A stretch of DNA of 64,000 bases from Cohnella fermenti (GCF_004801405.1 NZ_SSOB01000027.1:1-64000); one strand, 5' to 3'. Numbered from the stretch's first letter, positions 53,024-61,050 are shown. Made by a program: numbers and translations. The notes: generated from the sequence alone by a model not told the origin.

Positions 53024-53757
53024 AGGCGAAGAAAATCGTCATCCCGCACGAGCACGGAGGCTGGGCGATGGTGACCGTTCCGTTCCTGATCGGGACGGTT
53101 GCCGGCGCTCCGAATGTGTGGCACATTCCGCTGTTCCTGGGTTGGTTCTTCCTGTACTTATCTTCATATCCGCTGCTGCAAGCCGTCAAACGAAGCTCGA
53201 ACAGGAGCCATTGGGTGCGTTGGGGCGTGCTGTACGGAGCGGTCGCCGTCGTCTGCCTCATTCCGCCGCTTATCGCGATGCCGCGCCTGTTCCTGTTCGG
53301 GATTCCGCTGCTGGCGCTGCTGGCGGTCAATCTGTGGCACGCCAAGCGCCGTTCCGAGAGAGCGCTGGTGAACGACTTATGCGCCATTCTGACCTTCGCC
53401 ATCGGCGGCGCCGCCGCGTACCTGCTGGGAGACGGCGATTGGGACCGCACGATGGCCGCGGTTGTCGCGTTCAGCTTCCTGTACTTCACGGGCAGCGTCT
53501 TCTTCGTGAAGTCGGTATTCCGCGAGAGGAAAAACAAGCGTTGGGCCGTCTGCTCGTACGTGTATCATGCGCTGCTGCTTGCCTTGCCGCTGGCGCTCGG
53601 ATACCCTTGGATGAGCGCGGCTTATCTGTTCTCCGCCGCTCGCGCGTTCTCCCTCGCCGGCAAGCTGGTGAGGCCGATGAAGGTCGGGATCATCGAGATC
53701 GCAGGCTCCGTGCAGTTCGTGCTGCTGGCGGTATTCCTGCTTCCGATGTATGCTTGA
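53020..53757 (+). CDS. ywiC: YwiC-like membrane protein
   Basis: 245 residues with about seven to eight membrane helices. IPHEHGGWAM near the N-terminus is the YwiC family signature. In B. subtilis ywiC also lies among narK, fnr and narG; its function is unknown. GGGAGGGG precedes the ATG, which overlaps the moeA stop. Confidence 0.88.
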   Translation: MKAKKIVIPHEHGGWAMVTVPFLIGTVAGAPNVWHIPLFLGWFFLYLSSYPLLQAVKRSSNRSHWVRWGVLYGAVAVVCLIPPLIAMPRLFLFGIPLLALLAVNLWHAKRRSERALVNDLCAILTFAIGGAAAYLLGDGDWDRTMAAVVAFSFLYFTGSVFFVKSVFRERKNKRWAVCSYVYHALLLALPLALGYPWMSAAYLFSAARAFSLAGKLVRPMKVGIIEIAGSVQFVLLAVFLLPMYA

Positions 53758-54281
53758 GGGAACCAATCGGGAAGAGGGCGAAGCTGACGGACGTCATTCA
53801 AGTGGTAGGCTACAAGAACAGCGGCAAAACAACGCTGGTCGAGCATCTGGTGCGGACGCTGACCGCGGCGGGGCTTGCTGTCGGAACGGTGAAGCATGAC
53901 GCGCACCGCTTCGATGTCGACCGCGAGGGCACGGATACGTTCCGCCACCGCGAGGCGGGAGCTTGCATGACGGCGATCACGAGCGATTGCCGGACGGCGT
54001 TCATGGAGGAGCGGCCGGTCCCCCTGGAGGAGATTGTGCGCCGAATGACCGATATGGATGCGGTCGTTGTCGAAGGGTTCAAGCAGGACAACTACGCCAA
54101 GATCGTCATGCTCCGGACGCAGGAGGACGAGGAGCTGCTGCACCGCCTGACGAATGTGAGGGCTGTCGTCTCCTGGTTCCCTGGAGCGGGGGGCGGCGGG
54201 GAGCTTCCTGTTTTCCCGCTTGCGGATGCAGACGGATTGGCCAAGTGGGTGCAGGCGAATCTGCTTGCGCAGAAGCCTTAG
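53754..54281 (+). CDS. mobB: Molybdopterin-guanine dinucleotide adapter MobB
   Basis: About 175 residues. The P-loop GYKNSGKTTLVEHL lies close to the N-terminus, with TVKHDAHRFDVDREGTDTFRHREAG (in parts) and VVVEGFKQDNYAKI, typical for MobB, a GTP-binding partner of MobA. The start is uncertain: TTG 53754 overlaps the ywiC stop (TTGA) but has no ribosome site, while GAGGG lies 6 bp before a CTG at 53787. It is the last gene of the mobA operon. Confidence 0.9.
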   Translation: MREPIGKRAKLTDVIQVVGYKNSGKTTLVEHLVRTLTAAGLAVGTVKHDAHRFDVDREGTDTFRHREAGACMTAITSDCRTAFMEERPVPLEEIVRRMTDMDAVVVEGFKQDNYAKIVMLRTQEDEELLHRLTNVRAVVSWFPGAGGGGELPVFPLADADGLAKWVQANLLAQKP

Positions 54282-54302
54282 GGCGCGAAGCGGCGATAAC
54301 GC

Positions 54303-54345
54303 GGGAACGGCGGTGCAGGGAGACTCTCCCGGGCATCGCCGTTCC
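54303..54345 (+). terminator. Strong GC hairpin after mobB
   Basis: GGGAACGGCGGTGC pairs with GCATCGCCGTTCC across GGGAGACTCTCCC, which can itself fold. No U-run follows, so it may be a stabiliser rather than a terminator. Confidence 0.45.
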
Positions 54346-54432
54346 TGCGTTCGGGCACCGCTGCAGGAGCGGCGCCGCTAACCTCACTTACAAACCTCTA
54401 AGCACTAGGCTCCGTATCACTGCCTCCGTATC

Positions 54433-54488
54433 ACAAACCGCAACACACAAATCGCAACACACAAATCGCAACACTCAAACCGCAAGAC
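54433..54488. repeat. 14-bp low-complexity tract (ACAAATCGCAACAC)
   Basis: Four 14-bp copies start at 54433, 54447, 54461 and 54475; copies 2 and 3 are identical. It lies about 80 bp before palindrome array 5. Bases 54346-54432 and 54489-54567 show no gene. Confidence 0.85.
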
Positions 54489-54567
54489 ACAAACCTCCAA
54501 CCCGTCACCGGCACACCATCAGCCTCGCTCGAGCCTCGTTGTTGGAGTTTCGCGCCCGCACGACGCG

Positions 54568-54748
54568 ATTAATGTGAAATTTCACATAAAAACGAGCTGA
54601 AAGGCCCCGTATGACGCGATAAATATGAAATTTCACATAAAATGGAGCCGGAAGGCGCCGATACATCGCGATGAATGCGAAAAATCACATAAAACCGGCT
54701 GAAAGGCGTCAATGACGACGTGATGAATGTGAAATTTCGCATAAAATC
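54568..54748. repeat. 52-bp-period palindrome array, locus 5
   Basis: Units start at 54571, 54622, 54674 and 54726 (spacings 51, 52, 52). The first is the perfect palindrome ATGTGAAATTTCACAT; the others read ATATGAAATTTCACAT, ATGCGAAAAATCACAT and ATGTGAAATTTCGCAT, all followed by AAAA. Here all four units point the same way and the spacer (GGCTGAAAGGC type) is shared, unlike loci 2-4. The array lies between mobB and the YlbF-type gene. Confidence 0.92.
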
Positions 54749-54797
54749 GGACTGGGGAGGGGTGGCGGCAAGCGGCGATGGTTAGTTAGTGTTCGGG

Positions 54798-55220
54798 TCA
54801 ATGCCCATGCCCGCCGCAGCTTCCGCCGCAGCCGCAGCCTCCCTTCGGGAGCTCGCTCGACTCCGGAAGGCGGTTCAGTTGAACGGTTAACCGGAAGTAT
54901 TGGCTGACCAGATCGTGCAACTGGTTAAACTCCCTCTGGGCATACAGGAACTTGCGGATGACCTCGTTCTCGTACAACGCCTGCTCGGCTTGCTCGTATT
55001 CGTTCATCTCGTCGTCGGTCGGCTCTTCGTTGCGCGTCTCCATCTGTTCCAGGGCGCGGTGCTTCGCCATAAAGCTGTCGTATTGTTCAACGGAACGTTC
55101 GTCCTCGGCGAATCGGTCGATCGAGTTTCTCATGGTCTGATAGGACTCCTGCTGCAACAGCTCGGTGCAAAGCTCCTGCATTTTCTCCTTGATCAGATCC
55201 GTATCCACTTTAACGATCAT
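54798..55220 (-). CDS. YlbF/YmcA-family protein with Cys/Gly-rich tail
   Basis: 140 residues. Mostly helical (about 1-115) in the pattern of the YlbF/YmcA family, whose B. subtilis members join YaaT in an Fe-S-containing complex that tunes RNA processing and Spo0A phosphorylation. The C-terminus adds CGCGGSCGGHGH, a Cys/Gly/His tail that could bind a metal or cluster. GGAGGA precedes the ATG. It shares a divergent promoter region, with a perfect Fnr box, with the V4R gene; TAGAGT (55271-55266) is a possible -10 with the box at about -41.5. Confidence 0.82.
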   Translation of the reverse strand: MIVKVDTDLIKEKMQELCTELLQQESYQTMRNSIDRFAEDERSVEQYDSFMAKHRALEQMETRNEEPTDDEMNEYEQAEQALYENEVIRKFLYAQREFNQLHDLVSQYFRLTVQLNRLPESSELPKGGCGCGGSCGGHGH

Positions 55221-55292
55221 GGGTGATCCTCCTTCATTCCTCTGCTCATTGTTGTGTCGTCTCTAACTCTACAGCGATTTCGGCCGGCGAAC

Positions 55293-55335
55293 TGTGACAG
55301 GCCTCACAATTCGGCCCGGGCTTCGGTGGTACGAT
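55293..55335 (+). promoter_or_regulatory. Fnr-dependent promoter of the V4R gene
   Basis: TGTGACAGGCCTCACA (55293-55308) is a perfect Fnr site. TACGAT (55330-55335) gives a start near 55342, so the centre is about -41.5. The same box may also serve the divergent YlbF-type gene. Confidence 0.85.
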
Positions 55336-55380
55336 GGGCTGGACAGCAAAGCAAAGGGCAATTCAAGGAGGCGGTCCGCC

Positions 55381-55710
55381 ATGCAAGAATTTACATTCGA
55401 AGACATGAAGCAGATCAAGAGAGAGCAACTGGGCGATCAGGTTCCGCTGGAGCTGTTCCAACTGTTCCGCGACCTGAGGATCGGGCTGCCCGAGATCGTT
55501 CATCAAGAGGAACGGTTGCTGCGGGTAGCGATCGAGGATTGCTTCTGCAAGGGCCTTCCCGTCATGGAAGAGAAGCTGGTGTGCGACCTCGAAGGAGCTA
55601 TCATGGAAGGCGCCTTGTCCCGAATATTGGAGCGCAAAGTCAGCGTGAAGGAGATTCGCTGCAACGTGAACGGGGACGAACGCTGCGAATACGAGATCAG
55701 GCTGCTCTAG
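55381..55710 (+). CDS. Small V4R (4-vinyl reductase-like) domain protein
   Basis: 109 residues. The C-terminal half matches the V4R domain, with Cys residues in EDCFCKG, KLVCDLEG and the terminal CNVNGDERCEYEIRLL. V4R domains bind small hydrophobic or aromatic ligands or act as redox sensors. AAGGAGG precedes ATG 55381. It ends 33 bp from convergent nirK and has the best-formed Fnr promoter of the window. Its role in nitrogen-oxide respiration is unknown. Confidence 0.78.
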   Translation: MQEFTFEDMKQIKREQLGDQVPLELFQLFRDLRIGLPEIVHQEERLLRVAIEDCFCKGLPVMEEKLVCDLEGAIMEGALSRILERKVSVKEIRCNVNGDERCEYEIRLL

Positions 55711-55743
55711 CTCCAATGCCCCGTCTTTTCCAATGCCTCGTGC

Positions 55744-56727
55744 CTAATGCCCCATCGCCGGCTCGCCGTTGTCGCGTCCGTCCTCCGTCACGCGGAGAGT
55801 GGCAACGGCTCCCTTGGTGGCCTGATCGAATTGGTGGCTGACGATCGGATAATCGCCGGCTTCCTGCACGGTGAACTCGACGACGCTGCCGCCTCCCGCG
55901 GGAATAAGTGTCGTCTGGATGCCCCGCTGCACGTTGGCGGGATTGCCGCTCTCGTACACGCGGTCGAAGATCGCGCCGACGACGTGGAAGGAGGACACCT
56001 CGTTCGGCCCCGCGTTCACGACATAGAGCCGGATTCGGTCTCCGACCTTCGCCAGCAGCGGCTGTTCGTTAAGCGCGTAATCGTTGCCGTTGAACACGAC
56101 GTACTTCGACTCTCCGTGCAGCATCGCGTCGATGCTGTTGTCCGCATACCACTCGCTCTGGACAAGCATATATTCGCGATCGACGCCGGCGTCGGTCGAA
56201 TAGCCGTTCTTCGGCTCCACGATAATCATGCCGTACATGCCGTTGCCGATATGCAGCAGAACCGGCTTCGTCCCGCAATGGTACATGAAGACGCCGGGCG
56301 AGTCCGCCGTGTAGGTGAAGGTGCCTTGCTCATCGGGCATGATGTCGACGAACTTGCCGCTCGGGGAGGCTTGGACGGCATGGAGATCCATCGAATGCGG
56401 CATGTTCGGATCGAGATTGCGCAGGGTGAGCTGGATCGTGTCGCCCTCGCGCACGCGAAGAACGGGTCCGGGGACGGTTCCGTTGAACGTCCACGCCCGG
56501 TAGTACTCGTCCTCGGCAATCTCGACGTTCGTTACCTGAGCGGTCAATTCGATATGAACGACATCGCCCTCGCGCGTGACGATCGGCTCTACCGGAGCCT
56601 GGTCGATAACCTGCGCGGAGGGTGCCGCGGATGCGCCCTCCGCTTCCGTTCCGGCATCGCTGCGGCAAGCGGCTAACGACAAAGCGGCGGCTAACAGAAC
56701 AGCGAACTTCCATGGATGCAACGGCAT
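55744..56727 (-). CDS. nirK: Copper-containing nitrite reductase NirK (lipoprotein)
   Basis: 327 residues. A lipoprotein signal ends at LAAC (Cys21). Two cupredoxin domains follow. Type 1 copper ligands: His111, Cys151, His159, Met164. Type 2 ligands: His116, His150 and the later His in PIVSHQFDQ. Catalytic Asp114 and the His of SSFHVVGAIF are present, so it should reduce nitrite to NO. Being lipid-anchored suits a Gram-positive without periplasm. ATG 56727 follows a GGGGG site; the ATG eight codons earlier has none. An Fnr-like box lies upstream. Confidence 0.95.
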   Translation of the reverse strand: MPLHPWKFAVLLAAALSLAACRSDAGTEAEGASAAPSAQVIDQAPVEPIVTREGDVVHIELTAQVTNVEIAEDEYYRAWTFNGTVPGPVLRVREGDTIQLTLRNLDPNMPHSMDLHAVQASPSGKFVDIMPDEQGTFTYTADSPGVFMYHCGTKPVLLHIGNGMYGMIIVEPKNGYSTDAGVDREYMLVQSEWYADNSIDAMLHGESKYVVFNGNDYALNEQPLLAKVGDRIRLYVVNAGPNEVSSFHVVGAIFDRVYESGNPANVQRGIQTTLIPAGGGSVVEFTVQEAGDYPIVSHQFDQATKGAVATLRVTEDGRDNGEPAMGH

Positions 56728-56765
56728 GGCATAAGCCCCCCATCGATTCAATTAGGATTAGGTTT

Positions 56766-56808
56766 AAGATACGGCAATGCGGCGGCGGCCATTGTGACGG
56801 GGGACACA
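56766..56808 (-). promoter_or_regulatory. Fnr-like nirK promoter
   Basis: TGTGACGGGGGACACA (56793-56808) matches 9 of 10 Fnr arm bases. On the minus strand TATCTT (56771-56766) gives a start near 56759, so the centre is about -41.5. No -10 at the matching place is seen for the rightward radical SAM gene. Confidence 0.7.
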
Positions 56809-56867
56809 GCCGCGATAATGTCATCGTTCCGACAAAAAAGGCCGATTCGCAGAAGAGAGGGATAATA

Positions 56868-57956
56868 GTGAGACCAACGGCGATGGAGAGAGATTATCGG
56901 GTCAATCCGTTTATTGTGATCTGGGAGGTGACGCGCGCCTGTGCCCTGAAGTGTCTTCACTGCCGCGCCGAAGCCCAGTATCGCGCCGATCCGCGGCAGC
57001 TAACGTTCGAGGAAGGATGCCGGCTGATCGACAGCATTGCGGAGATGGACAATCCGCTGTTCGTGTTCACGGGAGGGGACCCGCTTATGCGGCCGGACCT
57101 GTTCGAGCTGGCGAGGTATGCGGTGCGGCAGAAGGGGCTGTCGGTGTCGATGACGCCAAGCGCGACTCCCCGGGTGACGAGGGCGGCGGTCGGACAGGCG
57201 AAGGACGCCGGGCTGTCCCGCTGGGCGTTCAGCCTCGACGGCTCCTGTGCGGACATCCACGATTATTTTCGCGGAACGAAGGGGTCCTTCGATCTGACGA
57301 TGCGGGGAATCGAATATTTGAAGGAGCACGGCATTCCGATCCAGATCAATACGACGGTGTCGAGGTACAACCTTCACGATCTCGCAGCGACCGCGGAGAA
57401 GGTTAAGCAACTGGGCGCCGTTCTGTGGAGCGTCTTCTTCCTGGTGCCGACCGGCCGGGGGATGGAGAAGGACATGATCTCGCCCGAGGAGCACGAGGTG
57501 GTCATGAAGTGGCTTGTCCAGGTCCAGCGCACAATGCCCTACGGCGTCAAAGCGACGGAGGCGCCTCACTATCGCCGCGTGTTCATCCAGCAGAAGAAGC
57601 GTCTTGCGCAAGAAGGAGCGGAGGATGCGATCGTCAAACGGGAGGACATGCTCGGGCGTGCGCAGCAAGGCGTCAACGACGACGGCTTCGTGTTTATCAG
57701 CCATGTCGGCGACGTGTATCCGAGCGGCTTCCTGCCCATCTCCTGCGGCAATGTGCGGGAGCGTCCGCTGACCGAGATCTACCGCGAATCGCCTGTCCTG
57801 ATGGAGCTGCGCGATAAGTCCCGGCTCAAGGGCAAGTGCGGCGTCTGCGAATACAGATCGCTGTGCGGCGGCTCGCGGGCCCGCGCCTATGCCGTAACGG
57901 GAGATTATATGGAGAGCGACCCTTATTGCGCGTTTATTCCGGCAGATCAGGGATAA
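56868..57956 (+). CDS. Radical SAM/SPASM protein (NirJ/AhbD-like)
   Basis: 362 residues. CALKCLHC (CX3CX2C, about 23-30) binds the SAM cluster; VFTGGDPLMR is the GGE-like motif. The C-terminal SPASM Cys group (CGNV..., CGVCEYRSLCGG..., C) binds extra clusters. Closest groups include haem-modifying AhbD/NirJ enzymes, but haem d1 is not needed by a copper NirK, so it may serve haem synthesis under anaerobiosis or peptide modification. GTG 56868 has AGAGAGG 7 bp upstream. It is divergent from nirK. Confidence 0.82.
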   Translation: MRPTAMERDYRVNPFIVIWEVTRACALKCLHCRAEAQYRADPRQLTFEEGCRLIDSIAEMDNPLFVFTGGDPLMRPDLFELARYAVRQKGLSVSMTPSATPRVTRAAVGQAKDAGLSRWAFSLDGSCADIHDYFRGTKGSFDLTMRGIEYLKEHGIPIQINTTVSRYNLHDLAATAEKVKQLGAVLWSVFFLVPTGRGMEKDMISPEEHEVVMKWLVQVQRTMPYGVKATEAPHYRRVFIQQKKRLAQEGAEDAIVKREDMLGRAQQGVNDDGFVFISHVGDVYPSGFLPISCGNVRERPLTEIYRESPVLMELRDKSRLKGKCGVCEYRSLCGGSRARAYAVTGDYMESDPYCAFIPADQG

Positions 57957-58021
57957 CTTCGGCCGCCGCGAGCCACACTAACTCCGTTGTCCATGACTAG
58001 ACGCAAGGAGGGACTCTGTCC

Positions 58022-58249
58022 ATGAACATGCTGCCGATAACGGCCAAGGAACTCGAGTACATCGCCGATTCGCTGTCGAACGAGGATCTGCTTATCAAGC
58101 AGTGCACGGCGGGTGCGCTGAGCTGCACGAATCCTCAAATCTCCCAAGTGCTGATGCATCAAGCGCAGGTTCACCAGTCGCAATACCAAGCGTTGCTGGG
58201 CTGCCTGCAGCAGCACCAATCGCTCGCTCCGACTCAGCCGCAAGGCTAA
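58022..58249 (+). CDS. Small CotF-like helical protein
   Basis: 75 residues. ITAKELEYIADSLSNEDLLIKQC resembles the N-terminal helix of CotF-type spore coat proteins, and two further helices and a Gln-rich tail follow. AAGGAGGG precedes the ATG; a cotF gene follows after 26 bp. Probably a coat or coat-associated protein made in the mother cell. Confidence 0.65.
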   Translation: MNMLPITAKELEYIADSLSNEDLLIKQCTAGALSCTNPQISQVLMHQAQVHQSQYQALLGCLQQHQSLAPTQPQG

Positions 58250-58275
58250 TCCGATCCAAGGAGGTATTCGAAGCC

Positions 58276-58704
58276 ATGAACCAACAGTTTATGCCGGATG
58301 AGGATCTCGCCTATACGGTGCTGTCCGATCTGAAGCGCGTTACCCGCGAGTATGCGACGGCGGCGACGGAGGCGGTCTGTCCGACGGTCCGCCAGCACTT
58401 CACTCAATTGCTGAACACGACGCTGGCGATGCAAGGGGAACTGTACAATGCGATGAGCCAGCAGAAAATGTACAATACAGCGTCCCCGGCACTGCGCCAA
58501 GAGATCGACAAGCAGTTCAAGGAGTATCAGCAGACGCAGCAGAAGACGAATCAATTCGTCCAGCAGCGCAAGAGCGCTCCGCAAGCGGCGCAGCCGCAAT
58601 GGGGCTACCAGCAGGCTCCCGTCTGGCAGCAGCCGAGCTACATGCCGCAGGGCGCCCAGCAGCACCAATCGGGCATGCAGCATTCGCATACGCCGTACAT
58701 GTGA
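58276..58704 (+). CDS. CotF-family spore coat protein
   Basis: 142 residues. A ferritin-like helical CotF domain (about 8-90: DEDLAYTVLSDLKRVTREYA, HFTQLLNTTLAMQGELYNAM) is followed by a low-complexity Gln/Pro/Met-rich tail. AAGGAGG precedes ATG 58276. It marks the organism as a spore former. A terminator follows. Confidence 0.85.
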   Translation: MNQQFMPDEDLAYTVLSDLKRVTREYATAATEAVCPTVRQHFTQLLNTTLAMQGELYNAMSQQKMYNTASPALRQEIDKQFKEYQQTQQKTNQFVQQRKSAPQAAQPQWGYQQAPVWQQPSYMPQGAQQHQSGMQHSHTPYM

Positions 58705-58732
58705 ACCGACCGACCGCGGAAGCGCCGCAGCC

Positions 58733-58775
58733 AGCCCCCCTCCGGAACCGAGAATTCCGGGCGGGGGCTTCTCGC
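58733..58775 (+). terminator. Terminator after the coat genes
   Basis: AGCCCCCCTCCGGAA pairs with TTCCGGGCGGGGGCT across CCGAGAA, followed by TCTC. The stem is very strong and the T-run poor. Confidence 0.75.
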
Positions 58776-58852
58776 GTACAACCGTTAACAATTGATTCTT
58801 TCCATTGAGCCTGTATTTGATGTAATATGAGAGGTATTCAGGAGGGATCTCT

Positions 58853-59344
58853 ATGAGTGAATTGAAGTCCAAGATCTTGGATCTGCTCAAGGAAGACGCG
58901 CGGTTATCCGCAGGTACGATCGCAACGATGCTGGGCTCTACCGAGACGGAGGTATCCGCGGCCATCGACGAGATGGAGAAGGACCACGTCATTGTCAAAT
59001 ATGCGGCGGTCGTCAATTGGAGCAAGGTCGACGACGAGAAGGTGACGGCGCTGATCGAGGTGGAATGTTCTCCGGAGCGGGGACGCGGCTTCGAGAGCAT
59101 CGCGGAGCGGATTTATCTGTACCCGGAAGTGAAGTCGGTGTACCTGATGTCCGGAGCGTACGACCTGTGCGTCGAGATCGAGGGGAAGAATCTGAAGGAA
59201 GTCGCCTCGTTCGTGTCGAATAAGTTGTCTACCATCGAATCCGTTATCTCGACCAAGACCTTTTTCATTCTTAAAAAATACAAACAGGACGGCATCATTT
59301 TCGAGGAATTCGAAGACGATCATCGTCTCCTTATCTCGCCGTAA
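58853..59344 (+). CDS. alaR: Lrp/AsnC-family regulator, probable AlaR
   Basis: 163 residues. An N-terminal HTH (KSKILDLLKEDARLSAGTIATML) and a C-terminal RAM/AsnC ligand-binding domain (about 65-150). It lies 27 bp before an aminotransferase gene, the same pairing as alaR-alaT of B. subtilis, where the regulator controls alanine synthesis. CAGGAGGG precedes the ATG. The upstream region has TTGATT and TAATAT elements. Confidence 0.8.
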   Translation: MSELKSKILDLLKEDARLSAGTIATMLGSTETEVSAAIDEMEKDHVIVKYAAVVNWSKVDDEKVTALIEVECSPERGRGFESIAERIYLYPEVKSVYLMSGAYDLCVEIEGKNLKEVASFVSNKLSTIESVISTKTFFILKKYKQDGIIFEEFEDDHRLLISP

Positions 59345-59371
59345 ACCTACTGAAAGAAGGATCGTATTCCG

Positions 59372-60601
59372 ATGATCAGAAATGTGGAACAGCCCGAGAC
59401 AGCCGAGCAAGGGGCCCGGTCGCCGCGCAGCCGCATGCAGGATTACTTGGCAGCAAGCGCACGCGCCATTCCTCCGTCCGGAATTCGGCGCTTCTTCGAT
59501 TTAGTGAGCGCCAGCAAGGACAGCAGCATCATCTCGCTCGGCGTCGGGGAGCCCGACTTCGTGACGCCTTGGCGGTATCGCGATGCGGCCGTATACTCGC
59601 TTGAGAAGGGCAAGACCCAGTACACCTCGAACGCGGGGATGCCCGAGCTTCGCGAAGCGATCGCGCAATACTTGCACGACCGCTTCGAGCTCAGCTACAA
59701 CCCGGCGGACGAGGTTCTCGTCACGGTGGGAGGCAGCGAAGCGATCGACCTGGCGATCCGCGCGCTGATCGAGCCCGGGGACGAGATTCTGATTCCCGAG
59801 CCGACGTACCTCCCGTACAATCCGATCGCTTCCTTAAGCGGGGGCGTTCCGGTCGGGATCGAGACGTTCGCCAAGGATCAGTTCAAGCTGACGGCCGACG
59901 GCCTCCGGGCGGCCATCACGCCGAAGTCCAAAGCGCTGGTGCTCTGCTACCCGAGCAACCCGACCGGAGCGATCATGAGCTACGACGATCTGCTGCCGAT
60001 CGCGAAGCTGGTGGAGGAGAACGATCTGATCGTCATCGCCGACGAGATCTACGCGGAGCTTACCTACGGCCCGAGACATGTCAGCTTCGCTTCGCTCCCC
60101 GGCATGAAGGACCGGACGATCGTCGTGAGCGGCTTCTCCAAGGCGTTCGCGATGACCGGCTGGCGCATGGGCTACGCCTGCGGCCATCCGGAGCTGATTG
60201 GCGCGATGCTCAAGATTCACCAGTACACGGTCATGTGCGCCCCGATCATGGGGCAAGTGGCGGCGCTCGAAGCGCTGACGAACGGCATGGAAGAGATGGC
60301 CCGGATGATCGAGTCGTACAACCAGCGCCGCCGTCTCGTCGTTCAAGGCTTCCGTCAGATCGGGCTGGAATGCCATGAGCCGCAGGGCGCGTTCTACGCA
60401 TTCCCGTCGGTCGCGAATACCGGGTTAAGCTCGGAGGAGTTCGCTTCCCGGCTTCTGCTGGAAGCGAAGGTTGCCGCCGTTCCCGGCTATGTATTCGGCC
60501 AGGGCGGGGAAGGCTTCATCCGATGCTCCTACGCCACATCTGTAACTCAGTTAACGGAAGCGTTGGACAGAATCGGCGGATTTTTGAACAAATTGCGTTA
60601 A
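59372..60601 (+). CDS. alaT: Class I/II aminotransferase, probable AlaT
   Basis: 409 residues. A PLP fold-type I enzyme with Schiff-base Lys257 (SGFSKAFAMTGWRMGY), YPSNPTGAIM, the Asp/Tyr of IADEIYAEL and the final Arg in FIRCSYA. Pairing with the Lrp-type gene suggests alanine or a related amino acid as product. The N-terminus is about 20 residues longer than usual. GAAGGA precedes the ATG. Confidence 0.88.
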   Translation: MIRNVEQPETAEQGARSPRSRMQDYLAASARAIPPSGIRRFFDLVSASKDSSIISLGVGEPDFVTPWRYRDAAVYSLEKGKTQYTSNAGMPELREAIAQYLHDRFELSYNPADEVLVTVGGSEAIDLAIRALIEPGDEILIPEPTYLPYNPIASLSGGVPVGIETFAKDQFKLTADGLRAAITPKSKALVLCYPSNPTGAIMSYDDLLPIAKLVEENDLIVIADEIYAELTYGPRHVSFASLPGMKDRTIVVSGFSKAFAMTGWRMGYACGHPELIGAMLKIHQYTVMCAPIMGQVAALEALTNGMEEMARMIESYNQRRRLVVQGFRQIGLECHEPQGAFYAFPSVANTGLSSEEFASRLLLEAKVAAVPGYVFGQGGEGFIRCSYATSVTQLTEALDRIGGFLNKLR

Positions 60602-60648
60602 TCTTGCAGAAACACCCAAAATAGTTAGTCTTTTTCTCTATGTTCTGC

Positions 60649-60654
60649 TATAAT
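60649..60654 (+). promoter_or_regulatory. -10 element before the Spo0E-like gene
   Basis: TATAAT lies 56 bp before the ATG in an AT-rich stretch; the -35 (TAGTCT) is weak. Confidence 0.5.
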
Positions 60655-60709
60655 TACCCTTGTTTTTCATCCCGCTTGGTGTTTATTCATCAGTGAAAGG
60701 GGAGAGAGC

Positions 60710-60973
60710 ATGGCGATGGCGGAACAGCAATCATCCCTGAATAATCCCGATGCCGCGGCCCATCTTATCCCGTCCGATTCAGAAACAGAGCCGGCCCTGT
60801 CCCACTCTTCCAATCTCGGGAATTTGGCGGACGAAATCGATGATTTAAGAAGAAGGATGACCGAAGCTTTCCTGAAGGAAGAGTCGTTCCTCTCCGAGTC
60901 CGTTATCGAAATCAGTCGATTGCTGGATACGAAAATTATCGAATATATGAAGCTTGCGTCTATTCCCCGGTAA
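60710..60973 (+). CDS. Spo0E-like aspartyl-phosphate phosphatase
   Basis: 87 residues. The C-terminal half has two helices with the motif ISRLLDTKIIEYM, matching the SQELD signature of Spo0E-type phosphatases that dephosphorylate Spo0A~P. The N-terminal 40 residues are disordered. GGGGAGAG precedes the ATG. It would delay sporulation; the second motif residue is Arg rather than Gln. Confidence 0.78.
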   Translation: MAMAEQQSSLNNPDAAAHLIPSDSETEPALSHSSNLGNLADEIDDLRRRMTEAFLKEESFLSESVIEISRLLDTKIIEYMKLASIPR

Positions 60974-61006
60974 GCCTGGTCATTCCCGTGACCGGGCTTT
61001 TTCTTT
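60973..61006 (+). terminator. Terminator after the Spo0E-like gene
   Basis: AGCCTGGTCA pairs with TGACCGGGCT, followed by TTTTTCTTTT. Confidence 0.92.
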
Positions 61007-61050
61007 TGTGCTATAGTTAGGCGTAGGCAAGGTCCGGGGAGGGATCGCAC

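Noticed and set aside
54568..54748. Palindromes TGTGAAATTTCACA as Fnr or Crp operators
   Set aside because: Half-sites match but are separated by 4 bp, not 6, and no -10 element lies at the activating distance; kept as a separate repeat class.
56868..57956. Assignment of the radical SAM gene as nirJ (haem d1 synthesis)
   Set aside because: The neighbouring reductase is copper NirK and no other haem d1 genes are seen, so only the superfamily is claimed.
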